Shown here: positions 11,701-24,194 of the stretch, piece by piece
Position numbering within the stretch: the first letter of the stretch is position 1
Layout: the number at the start of each line of letters is the position of its first letter
Origin: Dipteronia dyeriana
Lineage: Eukaryota > Streptophyta > Magnoliopsida > Sapindales > Sapindaceae
Assembly (NCBI GenBank): GCA_032871835.1
Contig: CM065296.1
Location: forward strand, 17,959,501-18,023,500
DNA: 64,000 nt
Reading direction: 5' to 3'
The notes under the pieces: generated by a model
Told to the model about the DNA's origin: nothing
Databases searched by the model: none
The model's input: only the letters and a program-made list of their open reading frames with translations
Made by a program: the position numbers and the translations under genes

Positions 11701-12525
11701 TCTCATTGTACCCTAGATTAATTGATGTATATATACATGAATCTATTTCTTTTATTGTAAATATGCATATTTTTTAAAAAGATGGCACTCTAGGAATTGA
11801 CATATATATTTACATTGGAATGTATGGATTTATATATATATATATATATATATACATGTTTTTATAATATGGTTTGTTATTGCTCAATTTTGGTCCTAGA
11901 ATTTTAATGTATTTTTGTTTTGAAATTGTAACAAATAAGGTGGTCTATCATCACCATAATATCCTTCTTGGTGGTTGCTAAGCTTTTTTTTTTTTTTTTA
12001 TTGTTGTAATATAAATAAAAATTATGTTGTAATATATTCAAGTTTCGAAGAACCGAAGAATTGAAGAACTCGAAGCAGAAAAAGTTGCAACGGAGTAATC
12101 CGGAATAGCCATACAAGGCTTCGGGTACACAAGTGCCCAGTCACGAGACCTTTGGATGGTGACCGCTTGATGGCTTGTTTGCCAAATTAGGAATTGAGTT
12201 TTGTAATTCAAACAAATGTAATTTACTTGTTTTTCAAGGATGGACCAAAATTGTGGCTATTTAATTATTCGTAAATATTGCAATGTTTGTCATTGTTTGA
12301 TAACATGTTATATAGACTGGAAGTGCCACTCATATATCTCTTTTGGTATGAACATGAATTGAATGGTTTAGGTATCTAATTGGCATCTAGATAACTTGAT
12401 AAATCATTCTATGGAATTCGATATCATGCCTTAAACAATTTAGTGGGAGAAGGTGTTTGGAACGCCTAAGGCCTCCAAGTTTAATTGAGCTTTATATTCT
12501 ATGTAATAACCCCCCAAGAGGTATT
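11701..12525 (+). other. Element B 5' leader (first part)
   Basis: Non-coding leader between primer site and gag. It contains an (AT)n run at 11830-11854 and a T run near 11984. The same leader is recognisable in C (18864-20214) and D (31051-32061) in reverse orientation (GTGCCACTCATATATCTC; TTTAGTGGGAGAAGGTGTTTGGAAC). It ends in GTATT (12521-12525), the target site used by C. Confidence 0.75.
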
Positions 12526-14946
12526 TGTAGGGAAAAAACAGGTTCAAAACGCAACGGAAGAGTGATAAAAAACTAATTTGGGTTTGCGTATATATATAAA
12601 AAAAAATCCCTTTTACGCAACAAGAACCCTAACCCTAGATTAATTGATGTATATAAAAGTATCATACCTTTTTCGCGTGACGATTGAACAAGCGCCGAAT
12701 TGATTCCGTAAGATCTTCCAATCCAATCACGAACGTGAATCACCTAGGAGTGTTGGCACCCTTTCATTAAATTATATTCCTGAGGATGGAGACAAAGCAA
12801 AAATCTTTTCTTTGTTAGTTACAAATATCCTCCAAGAGAAAAATCCAAGAACAGCCGGTCACTTCTGAATCATCAATCAATTTGATTGAAACTCACGTGA
12901 ACCTTGATTTAATGTTGTACATAAAACCCTTTTGAAGTAAAGGATATTAGTACACCATCGAAAACAAAAACGTTCCCCTTTTTTTCTCTACTTGACCGAA
13001 TTCACACACTATTGATTAAAGATAATTGAATTTTGTCTAGAGTAAAATCAGATTTTTCTCCCTCAAAATTCTTGTGGTGGCCTAATTCTTCACTAAGAAA
13101 TATAGAGCTTGGCCGAATTCACCTCCAAATCTCTTAGTCATGACCGAAATTCTCTTACACATATATTTAGGATCATAAATCCTTTCCTAAGAAGGATTCA
13201 TTTGGTTGGCAAGAATCCTTTCCTTAGGTGGATTTAATTGGTAGTTAGAATCCTTATCTAAAAGAAATCTATCATATCCCATATTGCATATTTGATAACC
13301 GAATTTCATGTCTTTATTATAGATTAGGAGATTTCAATCTTTCCAAAAAAGGATTACTTGATGGACAAGAATCCTATCCTTGGGTAGATTAACTTGGTGG
13401 TTATGAATCCTTTTCCAAAAAGAATTCTTTCCTACACCAAGACTCCTAATCCAACTCAATAGTGTGTTTGTAACTATATTAAAGACTTCCTAATTTGATT
13501 AGATAAATAATTCCTTTTATTTATCTACTTATCAAATATAGTCTTTAACAATAACTATACTACCAACAATAGTATAGTTTTAGGAGATCATCTTCTATTA
13601 GGAAAAATATTTTGACTTTTAATTAAATAATTAATTAATCAACAAATTAATTAATTTCCATTTAATTAAATAATAAAATAAAAATAATATATTTAAGCTA
13701 TTCACCATAGCCTTTGCCGCCCATACCTAAAATAAAAGGCCATATATTATTTTTCTTATTTTATTTAACCCATTGGACCTTAATAAAAAGTCTACATGTG
13801 AACTAGACCTATTCTTACAAAAAGAAACAAGTTCACATGCCTTAATACAATTCTAGATGGACCCCTAAATTGGTCTAGTAGAATATATCAAGTGATCCAT
13901 GCAAGTTCGTGTTGATTGAGGATCTTGGCGGGCTATCTAAATTTAAGCTTCAATAGACACAACCCAATCACAATCAACAAATGATTCACTTAGGTCCGAT
14001 CTATTTAATTTTAGTTCATTCCACTAAAGAACTAAAATTGAACTCTTAAATAAAGATAGAATAAGTTGATATTTACTCATTCATACCCTAGGCAACCTTA
14101 TTAGAGAAATTGTATCCTCTTGAAGAATACCAGTAATCGCCAAGAGCTCATAGACCGCCTATAGCTCTTCAGGTTACCATATTTACTCATATTACCACAT
14201 TTTGAACTTGGATATTTTGACTTGTCCAGAATCCATGTTTTAATAGACACTATTGAAAACTTAACGTTAAGATTTCATATCCAATACCTCAAAACATCCA
14301 TATGATGGTATTATACTCTCATTCAATAAATGGAGCCACGATGTCCATATCTATAAATGATGTCCTCTATTGATTAACAAATGAATACCACCAAACTATA
14401 GAGGATAGACTATGCTATATAATCGTACTCATTGATAGCTCAAATGACTTGCAACCATAAGTCCATCATTTATCTCAGGATTGAGATAGTCTCTCCGATT
14501 GTCTTCAAATGAAAACTTTTATCCATTGCCGATTGTAGATAAAGTATTTCATTTTGATCCTATACAATGCAACCAGTGCATTAGATTTTTTTCCCAAAGA
14601 CACCACACTTTGATGATTTTAGACTCATCATAACACATTTGATCCCACTCAAATGCTAGCAAAAGAATCTACAACTTTGACAAGATAAAGGCGCCCAACC
14701 TTCTATCTTATGTTGTGAATATTATTCAAGACTAACTAAAGAATTGTGTCTACCTCATACATATCTAGATGTATGAAAAATTCTTCTTTTCTCATAGTTT
14801 TTTGACCTTATGATTACTTACTTTTGACAATTATAATAATTAAACTATAAATGCTCTAAGATTTGTTAAACTAGAAATCACTTTATTCATTTGAAAAGAT
14901 TGTTAGTTAAAATATTACACTCTTGCTATGGAGCATAATTCTAACA
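12526..14946 (-). repeat. Element C 3' LTR
   Basis: Plus-strand ends TGTAGGG...CTAACA. It lacks a segment of about 50 bases present near 21108-21158 in the 5' LTR, explaining the length difference (2421 versus 2466). Confidence 0.95.
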
Positions 14947-14957
14947 ATCTCCCATTT
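14947..14957 (-). promoter_or_regulatory. Polypurine tract of element C
   Basis: AAATGGGAGAT on the minus strand adjoins the 3' LTR. Confidence 0.85.
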
Positions 14958-14959
14958 GC

Positions 14960-16956
14960 TCTATAGCAAATGTGTCATATCTCTCATCCCCATGTTCTCT
15001 GGATGCCCATCAAAACTCTTTTGAGGAAGAGCCTTTGTAAAGGGATTCGCTAGATTTTTCGCTGACGCGAATTTAGTAATCATCACGTCACCCTTATGCA
15101 TAATTTCCCTTAAAAGGTGATACTTTCTTTCAATATGTTTCCTCTCTTATGACTTCTTGGTTCTCTCGAATAAGCCACTGCCTCACTATTGTCACAATAG
15201 ATAGTGATCTGCTTATTCTCACCAGGAACCAATTTCAAGTCAATCAAGAATTGGCGGAGCCAGACAGCCTCTTTAGCAACCTCACATGCGGCAACATACT
15301 CGGCTTCCATGGTGGAATCAATAATACAAGATTGCTTGATACTTCTCCATATGACTGCCCCTTCTCCAATAGTAAACACAGATCCTGATGTCGATCTCCT
15401 AGAGTCAGAATCTGACTAAAAATCAGAATCTGTATACCCAACGAGAATTAAATCTCCTCTAGAGTATACAAGCATATAATCTATCATTCTCCTAAGATAC
15501 TTGAAAATATGCTTGACTGTCGTCCGGTGATCAGGACCAGGTTTCGATTGAAACTTGCTAACTATGCCTACAACAAAACAAATATCTGGTATAGTGCAGA
15601 GCATTGTATACAAGAGACTTCCAACTGCCGATGCATATGGAACCCTACTCATGAATTGCTCTTTATGCTCATTCTTAGGAACTTGTTCCTTAGAAGTTTG
15701 ATTCCATGCCTAAAAGGTAAAATACCTTTCTTGGAATCTTACATGGAGAACCTATACAAGATTTTATCTATGTATGAAGCTTGGGATAATGCAATTGTTC
15801 TATTATTTCTATCCTTTATGACTTGGATACCAAGAATATAACTTGTTTCTCCTAAGTCCTTCATATCAAATTGTTTTGCTAACCATTCTTTTATTAATGT
15901 CAATACACCTACATCGTTTTCGATGAGTAGTATATCATCAACATAAAGAACTAGGAAAACCAACTTGTCGAATTAATCCTTTTGTATACACAAGGTTCAT
16001 CAAGGTTTCGAATAAATCTAAAACCTTTAACGGCTTGATCGAACCTTATGTTCACGGATCTGGATGCTTGCTTCAACCCATATATGGATCTTTCAACTTG
16101 CATAACCTTTCCTCTTGGCCCTTTTCAATGAATCCATCTGGTTGCATCTTGTAGATGCTTTCGTCAAGACTTCCTTTATGGAAAGCTGTCTTGATGTCCA
16201 TTTGCCAAATCTCTAGGTCTAGAGATGCCGTAATGGATAAGAGTATCCTAATGGATTTAAGCATGGCCACAGTAGAGAAGGTTTCTTCATAATCGATACC
16301 TTTCGTCTGTGTATAACCATTAGCTACCAATCTAGCATTAAAGTTTCCACCTTTTCATCCATTCCTCTTTTCCTCTTGTATACTCACTTGCACCCGATGG
16401 GTTTTATCCCTTTAGGCAAGTCTACAAGAGACAAGACTTTATTTTTTAACATAGATTCAATTTCGGCTTGCATTGCCTTTTGCCGATGGCGACAATCAAC
16501 ATCTTCCATTGCTTCCTTGTACGTATAGAGATCATCATCGTCCGAAAGATTCTCTACAGATTCTCCTAAACCGATGTATCTTTTGGGTTGTCTAATAGCC
16601 CTCCCACTACGACGAGGTATGGTAGATTATTAATCTTGTGTTGGTACGGAATTTACAATTGGGCTTGGTTGCTAAACCTCTTATGGAATAGTATCTCCTA
16701 AAAGCTCATTTAGGACAATTCTACTTTTAGGCACAAAATTATTCATATAGTCATCTTCTAGAAATTAGACATTTGTCGAAACAAATACTTTAACATCTGA
16801 AGGGCTATAAAAATAATATCCTTTTGTTCCTTTTGGATATCTTACAAATATGCATGTTTCTGAACGGGACTCCATCTTATTTGTCTTTCCTTTTAACACG
16901 TGCACAGGACATCCAAATATCCTTAAGTGTTGTAAACTAGGCTTTTGCCCGGTCCA
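14960..16956 (-). pseudogene. Element C pol: linker, RT and RNase H
   Basis: From right to left: the end of integrase and linker (FGCPVHVLKGKTNKMESRSE, then PKGTKGYYFYSPSDVKVF), RT start (KRKRGMDEKVETL near 16370), RT at 16330-16073 (QMDIKTAFHKGSLDESIYKM), the catalytic YVDD at 15934-15945 inside an open frame 15963-15739 starting MVFLVLYVDDILLIEND, RT thumb and connection at 15652-15416 (VPYASAVGSLLYTMLCT), and RNase H at 15379-15110 (AVIWRSIKQSCIIDSTMEAE with catalytic acidic residues, ITIYCDNSEAVA). A frameshift in the conserved KHIERKYHLL stretch (near 15125) destroys the RNase H end. At least three frameshifts/stops separate the segments. Confidence 0.9.
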
Positions 16957-17925
16957 CTACTCATGCGGTGTTTTAGGAACCGACTTAGATGGTACATCAT
17001 TTAGAATATACGTGGTAGTTTCTAAAGCATATCCCCAAAAAGAACTAGGGAGCGTTGAATAACTCAACATAGACCTAACCATATCCAAAAGAGTTCTATT
17101 TCTCCTTTCTGCCACCCTATTTTGTTTAGGTGTGCCTGGTGTAGAAAACTGAGAAATTATTCCATTATCAATAAGATATTGCTGAAACTCACCAGATAGA
17201 TATTCTCCACCATGATCGGACCTTAAGTTTTTTATGCGTTTTTCAAGCTGATTTTCTACTTCAGCTTTAAATGCTTTGAACTTATAAAAAGCATCCGACT
17301 TATGTCTCATGAGATACACATAGCCAAATCTTGAGTGATCATCCGTGAAAGTGATGAAGTACTCATATCCACCTCTAGCTTGAATGCTCATAGGTCCACA
17401 CACATCAGTGTGTATCAATCCTAAACATTCGATGGCTCTTAAGCCTTTGGTCATAAACGACCTTTTGGTCATTTTACCTTCCAAACAAGATTCACAAGTT
17501 GGTAGATCATCAACGTTTAAGTCACTTAGAGGTCTGTCAAATACCAATATTTTAATCCTATTAAGGTTGATATGACCTAAGCGCAAATGCCATAGGTAGG
17601 TTTCATCTTTTGATAATTTTACTCTTTTATGATTAGGTTCCATTGATTCCGTGTCTAACAAGTGAGAGATATTTCCATACAAATAGAATAATCTATTTTT
17701 CAATGTACCTTTGCAAATAATTTTGTCATTCTTACTAATAATAAAAGTTTTATTAAAAGTAACCAAATAACCAAATCTATTTAAACAAGAAACTGAAATT
17801 AAATTCCTCTTGAATTGAGGTACATAGTAAACGTCTATTAAATCTAAATGCCTATAAGAATCTAAACTAATTCTAATATCTCTCACTGAACTAGCAGACA
17901 CCAACGCTCCATTGCCTAAACGCAA
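16957..17925 (-). pseudogene. Element C pol: protease end, GAG-pre-integrase and integrase
   Basis: This is the longest open copia frame in the window, 322 codons. Residues 1-75 are the distal protease ([33 protein letters not shown]). Residues about 110-160 are the zinc-binding GAG-pre-integrase ([14 protein letters not shown] ... [14 protein letters not shown], His/His/Cys/Cys). The integrase core follows with all three catalytic residues in place: Asp in IHTDVCGPM, Asp in [14 protein letters not shown], and Glu in [10 protein letters not shown]. The frame ends at a TAG after KTPHE near 16959, and recognisable sequence continues beyond it. It would catalyse cDNA insertion; the flanking frameshifts mean no complete polyprotein is made. 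Confidence 0.9.
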
Positions 17926-18863
17926 GTTGAATTCGTTCTCATTAAGCCTTCTCCTTTCCTTGAACCCCTATAAGAAAAAACAAGCATGATTAGTGGCTCC
18001 GGAGTCTATGATCCAAGAATCCATATAATCCGCCAAAAAACATGTTTCAAGATAATTAATATTACCTTCTTCCTTTCCTTGAGACTTTGGGCAATTTTTT
18101 TTCCAATGTCACTTTTCACTACAAAGGAAACACTTTCCTTTGATCTTGGTAACTTTCTTTGTCTCCTTCTTTGTAAGTCCTAGTTGCTTTTTCTTTTGTT
18201 GTTTCTTGACCTTCTTATGGGTCTTAACAGTAGCCACTTTACCAACGGTATGAATCTCTTGACCCTTGCCTTTGACAAGGATCTTTTTCGCGCTTTGAAC
18301 ATCTTGCACCAGGCCTTACAAGGTGTATTCCTTATTATTCAAGGTGCAGTCTAACTTGAATTGATCAAAGGAATCCGACAGTGAGTTGACAATCATGTCA
18401 ATTTTGGTCTCACCATCTATCTCAGCACCATTCAGTTCAGCAATGTTGATATGTGCTATGACTTTCATCATGTGAATTTTCACAGCCTGTCCGAGTTTCA
18501 TCCTAAGATTCATAAAAGTTGTCACTGCCTCTCTCTTAGTCGTCCTAGACCTCATAGCAAACATCTCCTCTAGAGACATCATTATATCGACAGCAATCTC
18601 TATTCCTTCATGTTGTTGTTGCAACACGTCGGAGATGGTGGCCATAATGTAACATTTAGCCATCTCATCAGAAGACTCCCACTGCTGATACTCATCTCAT
18701 TGCTCATAGGTAGATTCATTAGTAAGAGTAGGTGGTTTAGGAGTGCACAAAATGAACTTATGCTTTTCGGATTGCAATAGAAGCCCAATTTTCCTTTTTC
18801 ATGTGACATAATTATCACAAGTTAAAGTATTGTCTTAAGGATGTTGATTAGGGATAGGGTCAT
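17926..18863 (-). pseudogene. Element C gag and protease start
   Basis: The likely start is the ATG at 18863 (MTLSLINILK), identical in context to B's gag start; a frameshift follows about ten codons later. The main capsid part is open at 18663-18316 (MAKCYIMATISDVLQQQHEG ... FDQFKLDCTLNNKEYTL, UBN2-type copia gag). After a stop the nucleocapsid part (18309-18109) is Lys-rich and has KGKCFLCSEK, whose zinc knuckle is broken by a stop directly after the second Cys region. Downstream, SWIIDSGATNHAC near 18026-17988 is an intact protease active site (DSGA), followed by a stop. In a live element Gag would form the cytoplasmic virus-like particle. Confidence 0.85.
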
Positions 18864-20214
18864 GATTTATGAACATTAACAAAAATTATATATGAATTTA
18901 TAATCATGATTAAGCTCTTTTGAATATTTATCTTGAATTAAATAAAATAATTCAATCGTAAAAAATCATCGGTGATCCAATACCCATAAATGTCACGCCT
19001 CCTTTGGGAGTTCACAATATTTACTAGTTGGACTAGGCCCCACCTAATTGTTAACATAACAACCAACGTTTTCAATTTTAGCCTTGTGATTTTATTAACA
19101 AGAACTCTTGGGAGGATATTAATAAATTCACATTGAGTGTGTTACCAAGTTATCGACCTTCAATAGAATCCGTCACGAATATTCCTCCTTTGGGAGTTGA
19201 TATTGTTTGGGCTAATTGTGTAGTCTATCCTTGTAAGGAAGTATCTTGCTAAATTCCATTCATGAATACTTCTTGGGAGGTTATTCACGAAACTAAACTT
19301 GGAGGCTGTAGATGTTCCAAAACACCTTCTCCCACTCAATTGTTTAAGGCGTGTGATCGAATTCCAAAAAATGATTTACCAAGTTATCTAGATGCCAATT
19401 TAGATACTTAAACCATTCAATGAATGTTCATACCAAAAGAGATATATGAGTGGCACTCCTATTCTATATGACATGTTATCAAACAATGACAAACATTGTA
19501 ATATTTACAAAAATATAAATAGCTACAATTATGGTATATCCTAGAAAAACAAGTAAATTACATATATCTTGGAATACAAGAACTTCTTTCTTGGCGAACA
19601 AGTATTCATGTGACCTTCGTCGTTCGGACTCCCTCGACTACCTCCCATGGGCGTGCGCACCCCTCGCCCTTACCTATGGGCATGTGCATGCCACAAACCC
19701 ATAAAGGGCTGCCATGTGCAGCCCATAGCTAAAAAAGGGGCTGCAGTGCGAAGCCCATGCCACAACAAACGTGGTTGCGCACTCTTCACACGCACGTTCA
19801 TTGTTACGGCTCGCACGATTCCAAACTTGTTCCGGTCACTCCTAATTCTTCAAACCTTCGAGTCTTCGAAACTTGAATGTATTATAGAAGAATTTACAAA
19901 ACAAAATACTGCAGTTTTTTTTTATTACAACAACAAAATAAAAAAAAAACTTAACAACTACAAAGAAGGAAATTATGGCGATAATAGACCACCCTTCTTG
20001 TTACAATACCAAAATTAAATTGCATTGAAATTCTAGGGCCAAAATTGAGCAATAACAAACCACATATGAAACATATATATATATATATATCCATATATTC
20101 CAATGTAAATATATATGCGAATACATAGAGTGTCATCTCTTTCTAAAACATGCATATATACAATAAAAATAAAAATATTCACGTACATATATAAATTAAT
20201 CAATGGTACAACCT
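18864..20214 (-). other. Element C 5' leader with GC-rich cassette
   Basis: Non-coding leader between primer site and gag. It contains a GC-rich block at about 19620-19850 with repeated CCCAT/ATGGGC and GTGCGCAC words (CCCATGGGCGTGCGCACC near 19645). D and B have no such block at the equivalent place, only a short non-homologous stretch. Other parts match the leaders of B and D closely. An A-rich run and (AT)n occur at 19910-20090. Confidence 0.7.
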
Positions 20215-20229
20215 GGCTCTGATACCAAT
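20215..20229 (-). promoter_or_regulatory. Primer binding site of element C
   Basis: ATTGGTATCAGAGCC on the minus strand immediately follows the 5' LTR; complementary to initiator tRNA-Met. Confidence 0.9.
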
Positions 20230-22695
20230 TGTAGGGAAAAAACGGGTTCAAAACGCAACGGAAGCGTGATAAAAAACTAATTTGGGTTTCCGTATATAAA
20301 AAAAAATCCCTTTTATCCAACAAGAACCTTAACCCTAGATTAATTGATGTATATAAAAGTATCGTACCTTTTTCAAGTGACGATTGAACAAACGCCAAAT
20401 TGATTCTGCAAGATCTTCCAATCCAATCACGAACGTGAATCACCTAGGAGTGTGGGCTCCCTTTCTTTAAATTATATTTCTGAGGATGGAGACAAAGCAA
20501 AAATCTTTTCTTTGATAGTTACAAATATCCTCCAAGAGAAAAATCCAAGAACGCTCGGTCACTTCTGAATTATCAATCAATTTGATTGAAACTCGTGTGA
20601 ACCTTGATTCAATGTTGTACACAAAACCCTTTTGATGTAAAGGATATTAGTATACTATCAAAAACAAAATATTCCCCTTTTTCTCTACTTGGCCGAATTC
20701 ACACACTATTGCTTAGAGATGATTGAATTTTGTCTAGAGTAAAATGAGATTTTTCTCCCTCAAAATTCCTATGGTGGCCTAATTCTTTACTAAGAAATAT
20801 AGAGCTTGGCTGAATTCACCTCCAAATCTCTTAGTCATAACCAAAATTCTCTTACACATATATATATAGGATCATAAATCCTTTCCTAAGAAGGATTCAT
20901 TTGGTTGGCAAGAATCCTTTCCTTAGATGGATTTATTTGGTAGTTAGAATCCTGATATAAAAGAAATCTATCATATCCCATATTGCATATGTGATAACCG
21001 AATTTCATGTCTTTGTTATAGATTAGGAGATTTCAATCTTTCCTAAGAAGGATTACTTGATGGACAAGAATCCTATTCTTAGGTAGATTAACTTGGTAGT
21101 TATGAATCATTTTCAAATAGAATTCTACCACTACGTAGTTTTACTTGGTGACCAAGAATCCTTTTCCAAAAAGAATTATTTCCTACACCAAGACTCCTAA
21201 TTCAACTCAATAGAGTGTTTGTAACCATATTAAAGACTTCCAAATTTGATTAGATAAATAATTTCTTTTGCTTATCAAATATAGTCTTTAACAAAAACTA
21301 TACTACCAACAATAGTATAGTTTTAGGAGACCATCTCCCATTAAGAATTTATTTTTGACTTTTAATTAAATAATTAATTAATCAATAAATTAATTAATTT
21401 CTATTTAATTAAATAATAAAATAAAAATAATATATTTAAGCTATTCACCATAGCCTTTGCCGCCCATACCTAAAATAAAAGGCCATATATTATTTTTCTT
21501 ATTTTATTAAATCCATTGGACTTTAATAAAAAGTCTACATGTAAACTATACCTATTCTTACAAAAAGGAACAAGTTCACATGCCTTAATACAATTCTAGA
21601 AGGACCCCTAAATTGGTCCGGTAGAATATATCAAGTGATCCATGCAAGTTCGTGTTGATTGGGGATCTTGGCGGGCTATCTAAATTTAAGCTCCAATACA
21701 CACAGCCCAATCACAATCAACAAATGATTCAATTAGGTCCGATCTATTTAATTTTAGTTCATTCCACTAAAGAACTAAAATTGAACTCTTAAATAAAGAT
21801 AGAATAAGTTGATATTTACTCATTCATACCCTAGGCAACCTTATTAGAGAAATTGTATCCTCTTGAAGAATACCAGTAATCGCCAAGAGCTAATAGACCG
21901 CCTATAGCTCTTCAGGTTACCATATTTACTCATATGACCACATTTTGAACTTGGATATTTTGACTTGTCCAGAATCCATGTTTTAATAGACACTATTGAA
22001 AACTTAACGTTAAGATTTCATATCCAATACCTCAAAACATCCATATGATGGTATTCTACTCTCATTCAATAAATGGAGCCACGATGTCCATATCTATAAA
22101 TGAAGTCCTCTATCGATTAACAAATGAATACCACCAAACTATCGAGGATAGACTATGCTATATAATCGTACTCATTAATAGCTCAAATAATAACACTTGC
22201 AACCATAAGTCCATCATTTATCTCAGGATTGAGATAGACTTTCCGATTGTCTTCAAATGAAAACTTTTATCCATTGACGGTTCTAGATAAAGTATTTAAT
22301 TTTGATCCTATACAATGCACCCAGTGCACTAGATTCTTTTGCCCAAAGAAACCACACTTTGATGATTTTAGACTCATCATAACACATTTGATCCCAGTCA
22401 AATGCTAGCAAAAGAATCTACAACTTTGACAAGATAAAGGCGCCTAACCTTCTATCTTAAGTTGTGAATATTATTCAAGACTAAATAAAGAATTGTGTCT
22501 ACCTCATACATATCTAGATGTATGAACAATTCTTCTTTTCTCATAGTCTTTTGAGCTTATGATTATTTACTTTTGATAATTATAATAATTAAAGTATAAA
22601 TGCTATAAGATTTGTTAAACTAGAAATCACTTTATTCATATGAAAAGATTGTTAATTACAATATTACACTCTTGCTATCGAGCATAATCCTAACA
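20230..22695 (-). repeat. Element C 5' LTR
   Basis: Same ends as 12526-14946. It carries an extra stretch of about 50 bases near 21108-21158 (ACTTGGTGACCAAGAATCC), one more unit of the variable repeat of this LTR family. The GTATT duplication follows at 22696-22700. Confidence 0.95.
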
Positions 22696-23098
22696 GTATT
22701 CATGAAGGAATTTAGCAAGATACTTCCTTACAAGGATACATTATACAATTGACTCAAACAATATCTACTCTCAAAGAAGCGATATTCTTAAGGGAATATA
22801 TTGAAGGTCGATAACTTGGTAACACACTCAATGTGATTTTACTAATATCCTCCCAAGAGTTCTTGTTAACAAAATTGCAAGGCTAAAATTGAAAATGTTG
22901 GTTGTTATGTTAACATTTAGGTGGGAACTAGTGCAGCTTGTAGATGGTGCAAACTTGTAAAAGAAGGCATGACATTGATGGGTGTTGGATCACCGTTGAA
23001 TTTTACGATTGAATTATTTTATTTAATTCAAGATAAATATTTGAAAGTGCTTTATCATGATTGTTTACTTATATAATTTTTGTTATTATTCAGAAATC
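22696..23098 (+). other. Element B 5' leader (second part)
   Basis: Continuation of the B leader after insertion C, starting with the second GTATT. It carries sequence homologous to the reverse of C 18864-19270 and runs to the gag ATG at 23099. Confidence 0.8.
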
Positions 23099-23852
23099 AT
23101 GACCCTATCCCTAATCGACATCCTAAAAGATAATACTTTAACTGGTGATAATTATGTCACTTGGAAAGTAAAATTGGGTTATTGCTGCAAGCTGAAAAGC
23201 ATATGTTTGTTCTGTGTACCCCCTAATGACCAACTCCTACTAATGAATCTACTGATTAGCAAAGAGACGAGTATCAACAGTGGAAGACTTCAGATGAGAT
23301 GACCAAATATTATATTATGGCCACCATCTCCGATGTGTTGCAACAGTAACCTGAAGGAATGGAGACTACTATCGATATAATGATGTCTCTGGAGGAGATG
23401 TTTGCTATGAAGTCCAGGACGACTAAAAGAGGGGCAGTGATCGCTTTCATGACTATTAGGATGAAGCCTGGATAGGCTGTGAAAGATCACATGATGTAAG
23501 TGATCATATCTCAACATTGCTAAACTCAATGGTGTTAAGATAGAGGGTGAGACAAACGTTGACATGATAGTTAACTCACTTTCAAATTCCTTTGATCAGT
23601 TCAAGTTAGATTACACCTTGAACAATATGGAATACACCTTGCAGGGCCTGTTGCAAGATGTTCAAAGTGCTTATAAAATCATTGTAAATGGCAAGGGTCT
23701 AGAGATTCATATGGTTGGTAAATTTGCTATTGTTAAGACCTGTAAGAAGATCAAGAAACAATAAAAGAAAAAGAAACTTGGGCCTACCAAAAAGGAGACC
23801 AAGAATGTAACCAAGATCAAAGGGAAGTGTTTCCTTTGTGGTGAAAAAGGTA
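23099..23852 (+). pseudogene. Element B gag, frameshifted and truncated
   Basis: The start MTLSLIDILKDNTLTGDNYV (23099) is the copia gag N-terminus. The frame is lost near 23200 and resumes as KYYIMATISDVLQQ, then EEMFAMKSRTTKR, and again at 23564-23764 (MIVNSLSNSFDQFKLDYTLN). The Lys-rich nucleocapsid ends in KGKCFLCGEKG near 23820-23850, where the zinc knuckle is cut off by a deletion: the next bases already encode the region just before GAG-pre-integrase. The protease (about 0.4 kb in C) is therefore absent. Confidence 0.85.
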
Positions 23853-24194
23853 TGTTGGAAAACGTTTTATTCTATTTGCATAGCAATATCTCTCACTAGT
23901 TAGACATAGAATCAATGGACCCTAGTCATAAAATAGTAAAATTATCAACAGATAAAACCTACCTACGGCATTTGCGCATATGTCTTATTAACCTTGATAG
24001 GATCAAAATTTGGTTAGTGATAAACCTTTAAGTGACTTAAAGGTTGATGATCTACCAACTTGTGAATCTTTTTTGGAAGCTAAGATGACCAAAAGGTCAT
24101 TCACGACAAAAGGTACAAGAGCCACTGAATGTTTAGGATTAATACACACTGATGTGTGTGGTCCTATGAGCATTCAAACTAGAGGTGGATATGT
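23853..24194 (+). pseudogene. Element B GAG-pre-integrase and integrase start
   Basis: It reads from LENVLFYLHSNISH through [20 protein letters not shown] to [20 protein letters not shown], where D is inserted. The open frame begins at 24010. The second zinc-coordinating Cys is Phe here (CESF instead of CESC), and the first integrase Asp (HTDVCGP) survives. The rest of the integrase core is missing; B coding resumes only at 34607. Confidence 0.85.

Larger units (their letters stand above)
12526..22695 (-). mobile_element. Copia element C, structurally complete, 10.2 kb
   Basis: Two LTRs (12526-14946; 20230-22695), primer site (20215-20229), polypurine tract (14947-14957) and the GTATT duplication at 12521-12525 and 22696-22700 define a complete minus-strand element inserted into the leader of B. 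Coding order right to left is gag, protease, integrase, RT, RNase H. The two LTRs look closely similar by eye, and C is not interrupted by anything, so it is among the youngest insertions. Gag and RT contain stops and frameshifts, so it is not autonomous. Confidence 0.95.

Noticed and set aside
19647..20018. 123-codon plus frame in C's leader
   Set aside because: It owes its length to the GC-rich repeat block and an A-rich tail; opposite to C's transcription and without any motif.
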